DNA of 64,000 bases from Takifugu bimaculatus (Eukaryota; Chordata; Actinopteri; Tetraodontiformes; Tetraodontidae). Position numbers and translations under genes: made by a program. The DNA is taken from the NCBI GenBank assembly GCA_004026145.2, contig CP034994.1:16778400-16842399 (forward strand), in the 5' to 3' direction. The notes beneath the pieces are model-generated. The model was not told the origin of the DNA, searched no databases, and was given only the letters and a program-made list of their open reading frames with translations. This document shows positions 1 through 12,457 of this stretch, one piece after another (positions within the stretch are counted from its first letter, which is position 1; every line of letters starts with the position of its first letter).

Positions 1-160
1 CTGACAAGTTCCTCAAGTCTTTCCAGTCCTTCTTTTCAGCCCCAAGTGTGTTAATCATGCTGTCAAACACCTCAAAATACCCCTGCGCAGCCTGTCCCTC
101 GCCACTTTCTGGTTCCGTTAGCGTCGAAGCTGCTAAGAATGTAGGGCGTTTGATTTTCAT
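1..160 (-). CDS. Unrecognised partial ORF running off the left edge
   Basis: An ATG at 160 (minus) opens a frame of 53 codons without a stop to base 1. The product begins MKIKRPTFLAASTLTEPESG and ends in a charged stretch (AEKKDWKDLRNLS). I do not recognise it. It does not match the C-terminal half of ACOT7, although it lies where acot7 introns would be expected. It ends outside the hAT-like MITE at 296-685, so it is not part of that element. It could be an exon of an unknown gene, a transposon fragment or chance; length alone does not decide. Confidence 0.2.
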   Translation of the reverse strand, partial: MKIKRPTFLAASTLTEPESGEGQAAQGYFEVFDSMINTLGAEKKDWKDLRNLS

Positions 161-287
161 GATGACAAATTATTGAATTGCAACATGCTAGTTTCACTTC
201 TATATGGTCTTTTGGAAGCCATTTAAAACAAATAACTGTAAATGTAAAACATTATGCTGAATGTGAACAGATGGTTCATTTGGGACG

Positions 288-693
288 TTCTAGATAGGCT
301 GGGAAACCCCGGGGGCCACACTAAACGTTTTAATCGCCACCAACTTGAAAAATAATGTAACCTTGTTAAGTTAATTTCACTGCAATTTGGGTTTTCCACT
401 AGAAAAAACAGTCATTTGGTGTAAAGGACAAGAACTTTCAGTGCTTAAATAGTTATAATTTTTTTAGGCACATTTTATCATTTGATTTTAAGTTTTAAGA
501 CTCATTCTAAGTCAGAATATTTGTGTAAGCTTCTCTTCATTTCTTGAAATTAAGCAATTTTTCCATACCAGATGGATTTTTTCTCCAAGGGTGGGTCCAA
601 AGCACTCCTCACATCTGCCCTGTTCCGGCCCCTTTGTCAATGTTAGAACCCTGTGGCCCACGAGTCAAATGTTTGCCCACCCCTGTTCTAGAT
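288..693. mobile_element. hAT-like non-autonomous element (MITE) with 8-bp TSD
   Basis: The 8-bp sequence TTCTAGAT occurs at 288-295 and again at 686-693. Between the copies, the right end read on the minus strand begins CAGGGGTGGGCAAACATTTG and continues into a GGGCCAC block. The left end begins AGGCTGGGAAAC and also reaches GGGGGCCAC, so the two ends are imperfect terminal inverted repeats. 8-bp duplications and CAGGGGTGGGCAAAC-type ends are typical of vertebrate hAT (Charlie-like) elements. The interior of about 390 bp has no transposase frame. Confidence 0.8.
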
Positions 694-2151
694 TCTGGAG
701 GCACTTTGACCTTTGATCTTCCATAGATCACAGGCCAAGGTCAAAACAGAGAGGTTTTGACCAAAAATCATGTTATATAAGCTTGTATGTTACTGCCTAT
801 AGTTCTGCACTAGAGATGTAAGTCACAACATGTTGGGTAATGACTTGCACTCTTTAAGTGCTTTTTTCCATTATATGGAGCTCAGTTTGTCCTTCACCAT
901 AGTACCAAACATTTTTTTTCTTGTTTTGGTCATTTCTCGACTGTCAGTGTAAAGGAAAGGATCTACTGGAATTCTTCTTATTTATTTAGCTAAAATGAAA
1001 ACCAGAATTACTGACCGTCTCACATTGACAACCTAGCAGGTTTCTTTGAGAGGTAGAAGCGGCTTTTTTTGGTCTGTTTCTGACACATCAGGAATGCACT
1101 GAGCGAGGCACATTTTTCTGGTGAATACCGACGTGCAGCGTGTTCAGGGTAGTGCTGAACACACAACTTTTAATAGAGCGTTGGAACGAGTGTGTGGTGT
1201 GTTGAAATAAACAAGTAGCTTTTCGCTCAGGACCTGACGAGGCTTTGGTGTGCTCAGGGCTGCCGTCATAGAAGCTCCGCTGGCTCAGAGCGCCTGTGTG
1301 ATTTCCTGCACGCCACAGTGGACGTCTCATTGCTTTCACTAGCATGCACTGAAGCTGACGCATCTTGGAAACAGCTCTCATCTTTCAAGCATCATTTGAC
1401 GCTACTCCATAACGGTTTTGAACTTTAAGCTGGGGAATTAGTCCACAATGTTTTGGCATTTTGCCAAAATCCCATGAAATTGCTCATGAATTCCTGGTAA
1501 AGGTTGCAGGTCAACAAACCTTGGTAGCAGCCGGTTTGAGCTCAAATCGGGGGTAAAAACCGGCCGCTAATGATCAAACCTCCCCAACCTGAAAAGAGTC
1601 CCACCAGTAATGTCTCAGCATATGATTCAATTGACTAGAGCAGTGAAAAAGGTACCACCACGCAGAAGTGCGTTTGTTTCTATAGGGATCTCAGAGGAAT
1701 GTGATATTAGCAAGGGTAATGTATGATTGATCTCCCCGCTGCTGCAATTTCCTTTTGTAAATAATAGATTAAAATATCTGAGTTCATATCCAATCCATCA
1801 GGAGAGGAAGAGCCGGCTCATATGCCTGCAGCTTGGCTTTTAAACGGATGCCCTGATATTCATAGACTCAAGAGGGCCCTACTGGAGCAAACCTTCCGGT
1901 ATTTCATACCTCAATCAATAGTAGAGAAGAAAACTAAGGGCCGCAGTTGTGATACACAGACACACAGACGTCCTCACAAAGGTGAATCACATAAGCTCCA
2001 GTGGACATGATCCCCGTCTGTGAGAATTCCTCAGTCTCAGGCTGTGACATGTTTATAGGCTCAATGAGCTGAGATCAGAGCAGAGGACAGATAATATAGA
2101 GCCACAGTGATGGATGTGTTGCTGCACTCAACCTCTGGTCCTCGCATCCTC

Positions 2152-2182
<31 letters not shown>

Positions 2183-4750
2183 ACAACACGTCTGGTTCAA
2201 AGTCTGACCAACTTTATGAGCATCCGTCTCTGTTCCCTTACTACATGTTTGTGAGCAAATGAAAGGAATAGTGAGAAAAAGCTCCAAACACATCTTTTTC
2301 CTTTGACCTGTGCATCATCACCAGATCTGAAGCTCAATTTATCTTCTATTGATCTCTAGATATATTTTCTTTTTTATGGCCTTGTTTGCTTCCAGGCCAC
2401 AGTGTTGTCCACCTCTGGCAATCAATTGCTGTTTCCATGGAAACTGATGGTGCATTTCCTCAAAACATGAGGAATTGAGAGAATGATAGCGGCAGACGGA
2501 ACAGGGGATGTGGGATAAAACGCAAAGGAGGCAGACAGTAAAGACAAGAAAGTAAGAGAGAAAGTGAGATGCGAGTTTGAAACATGGGTTGTCAAAGAGT
2601 CTGGACATCTAATCTGTCTAGAATATAGCACTGTGCTATCAGTGGTCCACCAAACACAGCCCTCAGATACCATCAATCTCTAGATCTAATCATAATACTT
2701 TTATACTTCCTTCACTGTTAAACTTTTCCATCCTGCAAGGTGTCATGGAGAGATAAATGTAGTAGGTCTGCAGCAGAACGTGACATTTAACGGCAGGAAG
2801 TGGAACATGTTTGACTCTCATTAAAAGTCTGCGATGTCCAATAAGAGATAGAAACTTAGCAACCCCTGACCGAGCGGGCAGTAATTCATTAACACAGCCG
2901 CATTAGTTGGCTGTATGTCTCCTTATTTAAACTTATATTCAAAGGCTTACTTGAGGGTTTCAGTGAGAGGGCAGTGAGAAGTTACCTCATCCCATCACTG
3001 GAACAGTAACTATAACACCACAGAAACCTGGAGTTTCCAGCCGTCAGAGTCCCTGATTGCAATCTCCAGCAGCCAGCTTGGTCTTGGTGTTCAGGCCCAG
3101 GAAATCTGAGTACGTCTGCCTATGACGGACAAATTAACTCCCCCGTAGAAGGCACTGCAGACCATTCTGTCAGGTGGAAAAATGACTCACAAACCTTTCT
3201 TTCTACTTTCTGAACATTTATGCGTTGCACTGGATGCATGTACGTCTCTCTACCTGCTCACGACCCTCCAGTCTCCTTTTCTTTGCCCCCTTTCTTTGTC
3301 TTATCTTGTGTCTACAGTGGCTTCTATTTCTGCTTAAGTGGAGATTTTCTGGAACATTTTGCCAGAAATATTATATCATAGCTGATTAAAAGCATCTGCT
3401 CCATGCTGATAAATGTGTGGATGTCTCTTAGGGGCAGCCAAAAAGGGTCCAGTGAGGGTTGATGTATGAAATTTTAGTTACAATGGCTCAACTGTCACAT
3501 GAGGATGGGATAATAAACTTATTTGAACCAGAGCACGTCCTGTTTAACCTTTTTCTTAGTGTGTAAACGCTGGTTTCCAGAAGGTTCCCTGCAGAACTCC
3601 CCTTCTGTCACTCTTGTAGAAGCATTTGCTTATAGATGAAGGAATACACGGCTTATAGTTCCGGAGTCTTCGGGCCAGGCCTCTTGCCTCTATTTCACTG
3701 TAAATGGTAATGACTAAAAGTAATAATTCCATTTTTACCCAATATGACAATAGAAATGGTTTATTCCAGCAAGCACCCAAAAGAAAAGCATTATCTCTGT
3801 TAGTTCCCCTTCTGGCAGCACCGGGTACTGCAGGCACCACACTACATTGCAGAGTAGCATCACTACATGTTTTTTAAAGCACCTGTTTTGCTGTGCTACT
3901 GTCAGGGGAAACAGGATATCCAGTTGTTTTAGGGACAGATCTATTCTGTTACCTAGCTCAACATCTACGTCAACTGTCATTATTTTAAGTAATTTACAAG
4001 CCCCAGAATGTAAATAGGGACACGACCAGTTGATATCACTCAATTTCACAATATTAGCTGCTGGAACAAATGGTCCTGCCGTAACAGGACACTCAAAGCT
4101 GAAGCCCCCAAGCTCGAGTCTAACGCAAAAGCAGTGGAAGAGAAACAAGAAAACCGGGATTAATGTCTACACGCTGTATATGTGAGCGTGAAATGTTTAA
4201 TTGCTCGTTACAAATGTGTCTCACACTCCTCGCCTGGCTCCTGTTTATGTATTTTGTCTGTTTCCTCTGAACTTCAGCCTGCTCTCCTGTGTTTGTTCTC
4301 TGCTGTAGTTCTCTCATTCCTACCCCATTTAGTCAAGTGCAAAATGTACAGGCATCACAATAAAAGAATAAGAGAAGCAGCAAGATGATGGTTGACACCT
4401 TTTGGCTAGTAAAGTAAATGGAAATGGTGGTGAGGACATTACACCATGCAGATATCCAATACACCATATCCATTTGTCTATTCAGAATACGTTAAAATAG
4501 CAAAGGGGCTCTGATATTCCTGAAAACATGACAGCAACGGGGAGGAAAACAATCCCAAAGGACGAGACTGACCTCCGTGAACGTAGTCGTGTAGTGTGCA
4601 GTCTAAAGGACCCACCAAATGGATGAGACTAGACTGGCTGAAGCCAACTGTGTGCTGCTCTGCAAAGCAAACAGCAAAATGGAATGAAGGTACTTTCAGC
4701 CCTTAAACTTTCTGCTGTACACTAAAACACTGGAGTTCGGGCTTCTTTAC
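694..4750. other. acot7 intronic or downstream sequence
   Basis: No exon could be supported here. The second hot-dog domain of acot7 was looked for on the minus strand and not found, so it should lie left of the window. A (CA)n run lies at about 2158-2186. The open frame at 3735-4148 (minus) has no recognisable domain. Confidence 0.5.
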
Positions 4751-4865
4751 CTGGCTTGGAAGGAGGCACAACTAACTCTTCGGTTCTAGCTTTGGTTTCC
4801 AGTCGTTCCTTCTTCTGGGTTTCATAGCGTTTTCTGCCCTCCTCCTCCTGCTCTGCACTCGCATA
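4751..4865 (-). CDS. acot7: acot7 exon 5 (inter-domain linker)
   Basis: The acceptor TAG precedes TATGCGAGTGCA and the donor is CCAG|GTAAAG. It codes YASAEQEEEGRKRYETQKKE and continues to VVPPSKPG. This is the charged linker between the two hot-dog domains. 115 bp, phase 0 in and phase 1 out. Confidence 0.94.
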
Positions 4866-7633
4866 CTACACACAGAACATACATGAGCAAGCACACAGCC
4901 TCTGTTACATTTACATAAATGTTCTCTACAAAATACAGATCAAAAATCAACACGGCAGCAAAGCCAAGTGGGAAATAAAAATGGAAAGACATCCTGCAAC
5001 TGCTAAATTTCCCACATACTCTACCTTAATGGGTGGCACCTCTGTGATCTTTTCGACGTTCTGCAGAGAGCAGGGGACGTACCACAGCGCTGCCTTGTTG
5101 GCCAGCTTCATGGCCCCTGCAAGCAAGGACAAAAGATTGAACTGATTGAGAAGACTGAACCAACAACCTGACAGATTTCCTGAAACAATGCTGCGTCCTC
5201 CGGCAATTTCGGCCATTTTGAAAGAGTTATTATCACAAAGTTGTGCCAGTGACCCTCAAGTAATTACTGTCACCTCCATGATCGTGCTTCTCCTCTCTCA
5301 TTGAAAGCATCTTCATCATTTTTGGATTTACAAACATTGTGGTGGGAGGGCAGCTTTGCTATTAGCTCTGCCTTCCTCCACAAACTTAAACAGTAGTTTA
5401 AAACACACAACGCATGGAAATCAAACCCCAGGCAGACGGGTTGCCATAGTGACATCTGTTCCATTCTGCCCACACTTTTTTTTCCACTCAATTCACTTAC
5501 AGTGCTGTTGGTGGATGGGGAAAAGTATTTGTAGGCTTCATTAGAGCGCACGTGGGGAGGCTGGCAGATTAAAGACCGTATGGGGAGGGCATGATGAAAT
5601 CACCAGTCTTAAAATGCTGATGCACGTGGCTGCATTTTCCTGAGCATTAATGTGTCCGGTTTGGAGCGCATCCCCTTGTATTCTCCTTCATTTGTTTAAT
5701 CTTTTAGGGAGGTACATTTGATATTTTTTAAAAAAGAGTTAAGAGAGTGTCAAACTCGTACTCTGACTTTTGTTGTTGAGTTGTAGAGCAGCAGCAGCTG
5801 TTTCTTTTAGGATAACCACATTTGCATTTTATACGTGCACACAGCAGACAGTTGTGCTGTGTTGCCATGCCGACACTGCTTCTCCTCTCCCCTTCCTCTC
5901 GTTGACTCCCGCCCTCTCCGGCAACCAGGAAGTTGCCGAGAGCAGAAAGAAAGGCGTATTTACATATCCTTGAATCTACCAAGACTGAGTGACGACTGTC
6001 TATTATTAGCTCCTGCTGGACCTTCTGAGTGAACTGCATTTGAGAAACAGGGCTGAAAAGCAGCATGTGGAGGGGAGGCCGTGGAGGACTGGAGCAGTGT
6101 CAATTATTCCCAGACAGACTGGTGACCTTTACGACCAGGATGCCACGCATGCAGCAGGCTCAGAATATCAAATCCCTTTGCATCGTGTGAAAAAGGTGTT
6201 AATGCCTGACGATGTCATGCAGCCTGGCCTCAAGCCTGCACCCTGCTAACCTTCACAGAGACCACATATTAGTCCTTATTAGAGCCATTAGAGACAGGAA
6301 ACAGACCTTAGTATTAAGCGGGAGCAGAATACTAAAAAAAAATGTTCTACCTTCTGCTCTCTTTTCAAAGAACAACATGTTGTGATCAGCACGATGACGG
6401 AACAGCAGGAGAGGCGGATTAGACAGTATTAATGAGTGAATTTCGTGGAAGCTTTTACTGCATCCTGAACACGGGCCCTGCAAATGTGCTCAATAAACTC
6501 TCAGACTGGTTCTAAACTGGGAGGAATGTCACTGGGACATGACCGGTCCTTGTAAACACTGGTGCCATTTTAGTACAGAGGGGGTTGGGAAACGCCAGGT
6601 TTGTTTGGCTGAATTTACTGGAAGCATTTGTAACTCAGCATTAAGGGCGACAACTTGAGGCAAACAAGCAATCCGAAGGGAGACAGTCTGCTGAGGGAGG
6701 AGTGAAAACAAATCAAATACAAATTACCGTCAAGTTGTTTAATCCCAAAACCTAAATTTTAAAGTACCACCGCCTGTGGTGCAGGCCCACCAACACGACA
6801 GGAAGCAGATTGGCTGATGTGACCACAGCCGCTTCTTCAGATGGGACACATCCGTCCTGCAGTACCAACGATCCATCCGGGCTTTTAAATCAGGGTTTCA
6901 GACAGCATACTTAAACACAGCTCTTTAAATTTCCTGCACATTTTCTCTTCCTGAAGAGATACAAAGCACTTCCTGCCTGCCTGTTTCAGCAGCTTCCTCT
7001 CCATCTGGGTCTCTTTCACAGGATTGTTAGATTTCCCTTATTTGCTGCTCTTGTCTTCCCTTTTAACTGATACCCACAATGCCTCAATAATCCACAGAGA
7101 AAACCGTGCTTTCCTTTTTTCTCTCCCTCGAACAGCCTGCAAAGGCACAGGCGGGATTGTTCCCTGTGCTCCATCCTCATGATCAAAACCACAGATTTTC
7201 CATTGTGCTTTGCCAAGACATTGTTATGTTTAACGACACCCCACCGCTGTGGACTGCTGATAGGAATGAAAATAAAGCTGATCTAATAATCTGAACTGAT
7301 CTAATCCTGAAATTCAGTGTAATTACGTGTTGAAATGAAGCAAGGAATATTGTTATAGCGAGCTGTGTCGTCTCAAGCAAAAATTGAAATAAGCCCATCA
7401 AAACTATAGAAAATGTGGGGCTTGTTTGTTTTTCTGCTGATGGATGGGATGAGGGTGAGGGGGTGTAACAGGGATTCACGTCAACACACATTTTGCACTC
7501 AAATGACCTTTACTTCGCTGTAGTGTTTCTGTCCGGGTGCAACCCTCAGTTGTGGCCTCAGGAGAGTATTCAGTGCCTTTAAAGTCAGTGTTAAAGGTCT
7601 TAAAGGGACAGTTCACCCAAAAATCAGAAATCT

Positions 7634-7684
<51 letters not shown>

Positions 7685-10600
7685 GACTGGACACAAGCTC
7701 TGCGTGCTGCGTCTATACATGCAATACAAGCATTATTACTGCAAGTTTTCTTGCTGCAAATGTGTGCGAATCCATGCAGCTCTGTGCAGTGTTGCACGTT
7801 CACGTACGTGCATGTGCGCGCGCACGACACGAGTGTATGCAAAAGAGTGTGGCTCTGTGTGCGGGGCTGACGGAGAGTGCGCATGTGCAATCCCCCCAGC
7901 AGGGACAATCATCACGGCTCGTGCACACAGTAGGCAGCTTTCCCCTGGGGGGCTGTGACTGAGGCCTGCCTGACGAGATGCTGCCTGACTGACTGTGGAA
8001 CCTGGATCTGCACTGCCTCCCCCCACACACACGTACATGCGTGCACCAATATGATGCATGCGGCGCACTGTATCTATATTATAATGTCACAATAAAAATG
8101 GAGCATGTGTGTGCACCTCCAGCTGCATAAATCCCTGCAACAGCGCCCTCAGAAATTGATAAGAAGCGCAAACGTGCAGCGTGCATCTGTCTGGGCGCAA
8201 GACCGTGTAGGTGTGTGACTTCTGCTCCTCCGGCCCTGCGAGCACACATTTTGTCCCCGCGCCACTGCACGTGCGTGTCAGTACGCGTCGGGGACGTGCG
8301 CACATTGTGTCGGAGCATGTGTGCAGGTACATCCACTTGGCATCCGTATAGGACCGGGCCACAGTGTGTGTGAGGCCTGACGTTAAGTCGACATGACAGA
8401 AGCAAATAATGTCTGCTCCCGTTATCTTCTCTTCCCCCTCGGCCCTGCAGGAACCTTTTAAAGGGCCAAACACTGATGAAATCACACCCACAAAGCCATG
8501 CTAATGTTATGCATGTGTGGGGCATGGACACACAGGCCACATGCTGCTACACATCTGCACATGCAAACAGACCAATGATCCATCTACACACAAGGTGCGT
8601 GGAGAGAAAGAACTCGAGAGTCACCTTTTTCCTACACAAATCCCTCATTTAAAACCTTGAGTTGCGCAAAACCAAAACACGCACTCAATGAATTATTTAT
8701 CTCCTCTGAGGATTGTATGAAAAGATGATAAAGGTTGTTCATTTCGGGTGCGCAACTCTATATGAAAAAGAGGGGGAGACCCCGTGTTGGTAATATGATG
8801 GGAATTCAGGCTAATAAGACAAGTTCTGATAATATTTGTAAAAGCATGATTTTTTTATTGTCCCTCATGTTGTGCGATTTAAATGAGTGAATTGTAGATA
8901 ATGTGAGTCTAAATAAAGAGGGGGTCCTAACTAACAGGGCATGCACGATCTGGGCTGCCCGGGCTGATGCCTGCGACGTGTGTTGCTCTGCGCCTGTTAT
9001 TGCATGTTTCTGCCCCCGCCACTCTCAGCCTGCTTCCAACCCAGCAACCAGCCATCCAACCAGTACAAGCCTGTTGCTAGGGCAACGGTTGTCTAAAAGG
9101 ATAATTCTTTTGTTTCTCATACTTCTTTTCTTCCACCCATCTGTATTGCTCCCTCTCTTTCTTGCTCAGGTTCTTCCCTCATGGGCGCGTCCGTCGTCCT
9201 CTCCGGTGGCGTCCGTCTCATCACCGTTCGCTCCAGGACTCTTTTCCTGACTCTCTGACACTCTTGAAGATGAGCCGCCTACTCTGACGCCACAGGACAA
9301 GTTCATTAACCTCCTCCAACTCAGCGTCAGTTCCAAAAGCAGAAGCTCAACTACCCTACATGTTCTAGGACCTCGTTGCTCCCACTTTGTCACATGAATG
9401 CGTGTTTGTCGGCAGCGGAGACAGCCCACATGGATGCAATAATTCCCACATCTCCGCTCATCTAGCTGGCATTTAAAGGTTCAAAGATAATATTAGGACA
9501 GGCCATTGTGATTATCCCTGCATCGTTGCTCAAAGAGCACTGGGCAGCATGTGAACTAATAACAATAATCAGAAGCTACAGGGTTCAGGTCTTGGAGGGA
9601 AAATAACCATGCCGTTAAGGTTTCTAATTTCCCCGTCACAGCTTGAAAGGAAACACGAACGCCTCACCAGTCTGCTCCGCCGCCACAGAGCGTCAAAGCT
9701 GCGCTTCTTATAGGATGCTGCCCTCTAATGCTCAAACAGTAGCAGCAGGAAGGTAACTCCAGAGATTCAACCAGTTTGGTAGAAGGTACCGAGCATTTCA
9801 TAATCGGCGACGATTCAAAGACATCAAAGAGCTTAAAAGCTATTCATGCTCTCTGGGCCAGGGTTGCCTGCAGCCTTTTTTTATCTGGAGTTTGCACATA
9901 AATCCGAAGTAAAAGAAAACTGAGTCAGCATTGTTTTCAGCACAAACCCTTAAACTACCCTGCACGTATACTTCTTTTTTTTAGTTTTTTCCCTAATTTC
10001 CTCACATTCTGTGTCACTATAATGTGAAACAAACTTCATATAGGCTGAATGACCAATGCTGAGCAAACAGGTTCAGCTAAAACATCTGATAAGTCACTGT
10101 ACTGATGACTTGTCAGAGATTCTGCAGATTCTTTTGTAGTTGAATCACCGCGTCACTGTGACAGTGTGTTTTGACTTTACCTGCGCTATCAGGTATTTGT
10201 TCTCTTTTCTGTTTTATTTGTAATCCAGGGTCAACAAATCTTTTTTGCAGTGTTTGTAAATCTTATTTAAGATGTCATAGATATGTTTATTTTTATTTAT
10301 AGGGTGAAATAATTAACTAAATAAATAACCAAAAGTACAGTATATGTATACACACACACACACGCACAATGACAACTTTAAACCAATGTAATTAAATGCT
10401 TGGTCTGATTTTATAACAAAGGACATGATTATTAGGTTAGTTAGTTATTAATATTAAGTTATTCATCCTGGATTTAAGCGTATATGAGAGACTTCAGTGA
10501 ATTCCTGCCCCTGCCAGTGCTGTGTTTGTCTGTGGTACATCTGTACCTGATTGTTTTTTTATTCTTTTCCTCTTCTGCAGTAATGATAGTGAGAATTGGG

Positions 10601-12408
10601 CCAAAGTTGAAGGCGCCCCGCTGCAGATGTGCAAAGAATGTTGTTTACCACATCTGAACCACAAGTGCAGCCACGTGATTTTTAAAGATCTCCCTAGATT
10701 GCCATTTGTTATGCAGGATCAGATGGTTGATTTTAGCGTTTATGTTAAAAAGACAAGTCACCTGTGAGGATGTTCTCCGCCATGACCTTGGCCTGCACTT
10801 CCAGCGAGTGCTCGGAGGTGTACGTGATCTCGGCGCTCACATGGGCCACCTCGCCAATAAAGACAGGAGACAGGAACTCGGTCTTCTCCACACGGACCAG
10901 AGCTGCAACACAGCGGTCCTGGAAGGACACAAGAAAACCTGAAGAAGCCAACAGTGAAACCAGGGGTCAGAAACCTCAGGCATGGGGGCCAGTATCGGCA
11001 CGCCGGTGCACAATCACTGGCACTTGGGAATAAATCAGCGTAACCTGCTCATTCCAGGTGCAGGATGAAGGAAGACAAGTCGGTGACAACCCATATTTTG
11101 TGCCCCACAAACAAGAATCTAGTACAACATGAGTACATAATCATTAATTCTTGAGAGAATTTGTCATTTTAACTAATCCACACCTTAAGTAATGTGACAA
11201 ATGGTTCAAAAATATTCTGAATAGAAGCTGACTCCAAAATCTTTTCAATCGCTTTGCAAATGCTCTTCGTTGTATTGTCGATCAGATTTTTGAGGCATGT
11301 TCAGAATGACGCTAACATTGCCGAAGGATTGTTCTCAGTCGGGGTTGGCTCTTATCTGGACAGTGAAATGCAGGACGGCGGGACAGTGTGAGATGAGATG
11401 ACACATTAAAGGCTCACGTCTAAAAGCTGCTAAAGGTCACCGGGTGAGACGTCAAACCAGCACAGAAGAGACAAAAGAATGCGGTGAGGAAAAGGTCGTA
11501 ATTAACATCTCAGCGAGGACCACTTATAGGAATAAAAGACTGAAATAAATCAAGGTGACAGGGTGCTATTATAAGGGCACAATTTAAATATTTTAATAAC
11601 TAATTTAAATTTGTGTGTCTTGAGTTATATAGTAAATTGAAAGTAAATAAATGTAAATTAATGCTGCTGGTTATTTTTGTCAGTGTTTTAACCTTATAAA
11701 TTATAGCGATTAATCAGGCAAAGTGGCCAACAGCTCTTGAAATACCAATATTAGTAATACTGTAGTTGTTAAAACATATATACAGCACTCATATACATAG
11801 TTTGCAATTCATTTGTGTGTAGGGGACACCCTGACTTACCCCATTCTGCGTGTTGCAGTGTCGAGTGCAAACGATGCTTCCTGCCTCCTCGATCATCTTT
11901 AGGATGATGCCACCGTGAACGTTGCCCACAACGTTAGCATCATCTGGTCGCATGAGCCTGCGGAATCCACAAAGACAGTCAAATCTGTTGGTGGTCTGTG
12001 CCAAAAAACAACATTAGTCTCATTTCTTTCAGACAGGATTTTCATCTGAATATCAGGAGTCCATCATTAAATAGGATACAACATTTCATTCCTGGGAGAC
12101 TCTGTCTTTGTGTGTGTTTGTGTGAGGAAGGTTGACAAGAATCTTGCTTGAATGTGCTTGATTACTAGATAATGCTCTGTAAATTGAACTTTTTCTGTCT
12201 TCAGTGGTGATGAGTCTATTATTGCAGTATCTGGTTGGCAGATGTGTTTTTGGAGCATATCTGATGACTACAGACCTCATCTGTGATGACACATACGGTC
12301 CATCAGCTGTGTGTGCACTGTTAAACTGGACTAACCAGCCGTAATCTAGCTCATTCACACAGAGGACCTCAACGCTGCTGAGAGAAGCATTATCTTGGAA
12401 ATGCACAT

Positions 12409-12457
<49 letters not shown>

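Noticed and set aside
3735..4148. 137-codon frame on minus strand inside the acot7 region
   Set aside because: Considered as the second hot-dog domain of ACOT7 or a retroviral fragment; no hot-dog residues (HGG, catalytic Asp region) or other recognisable motif are present.
7624..8540. Several overlapping 70-150-codon frames on both strands
   Set aside because: They are shadows of the (GT)n tract and of the CpG/TpG-rich DNA next to it; Cys-Val and His-Thr runs, no domains, no consistent splice context.
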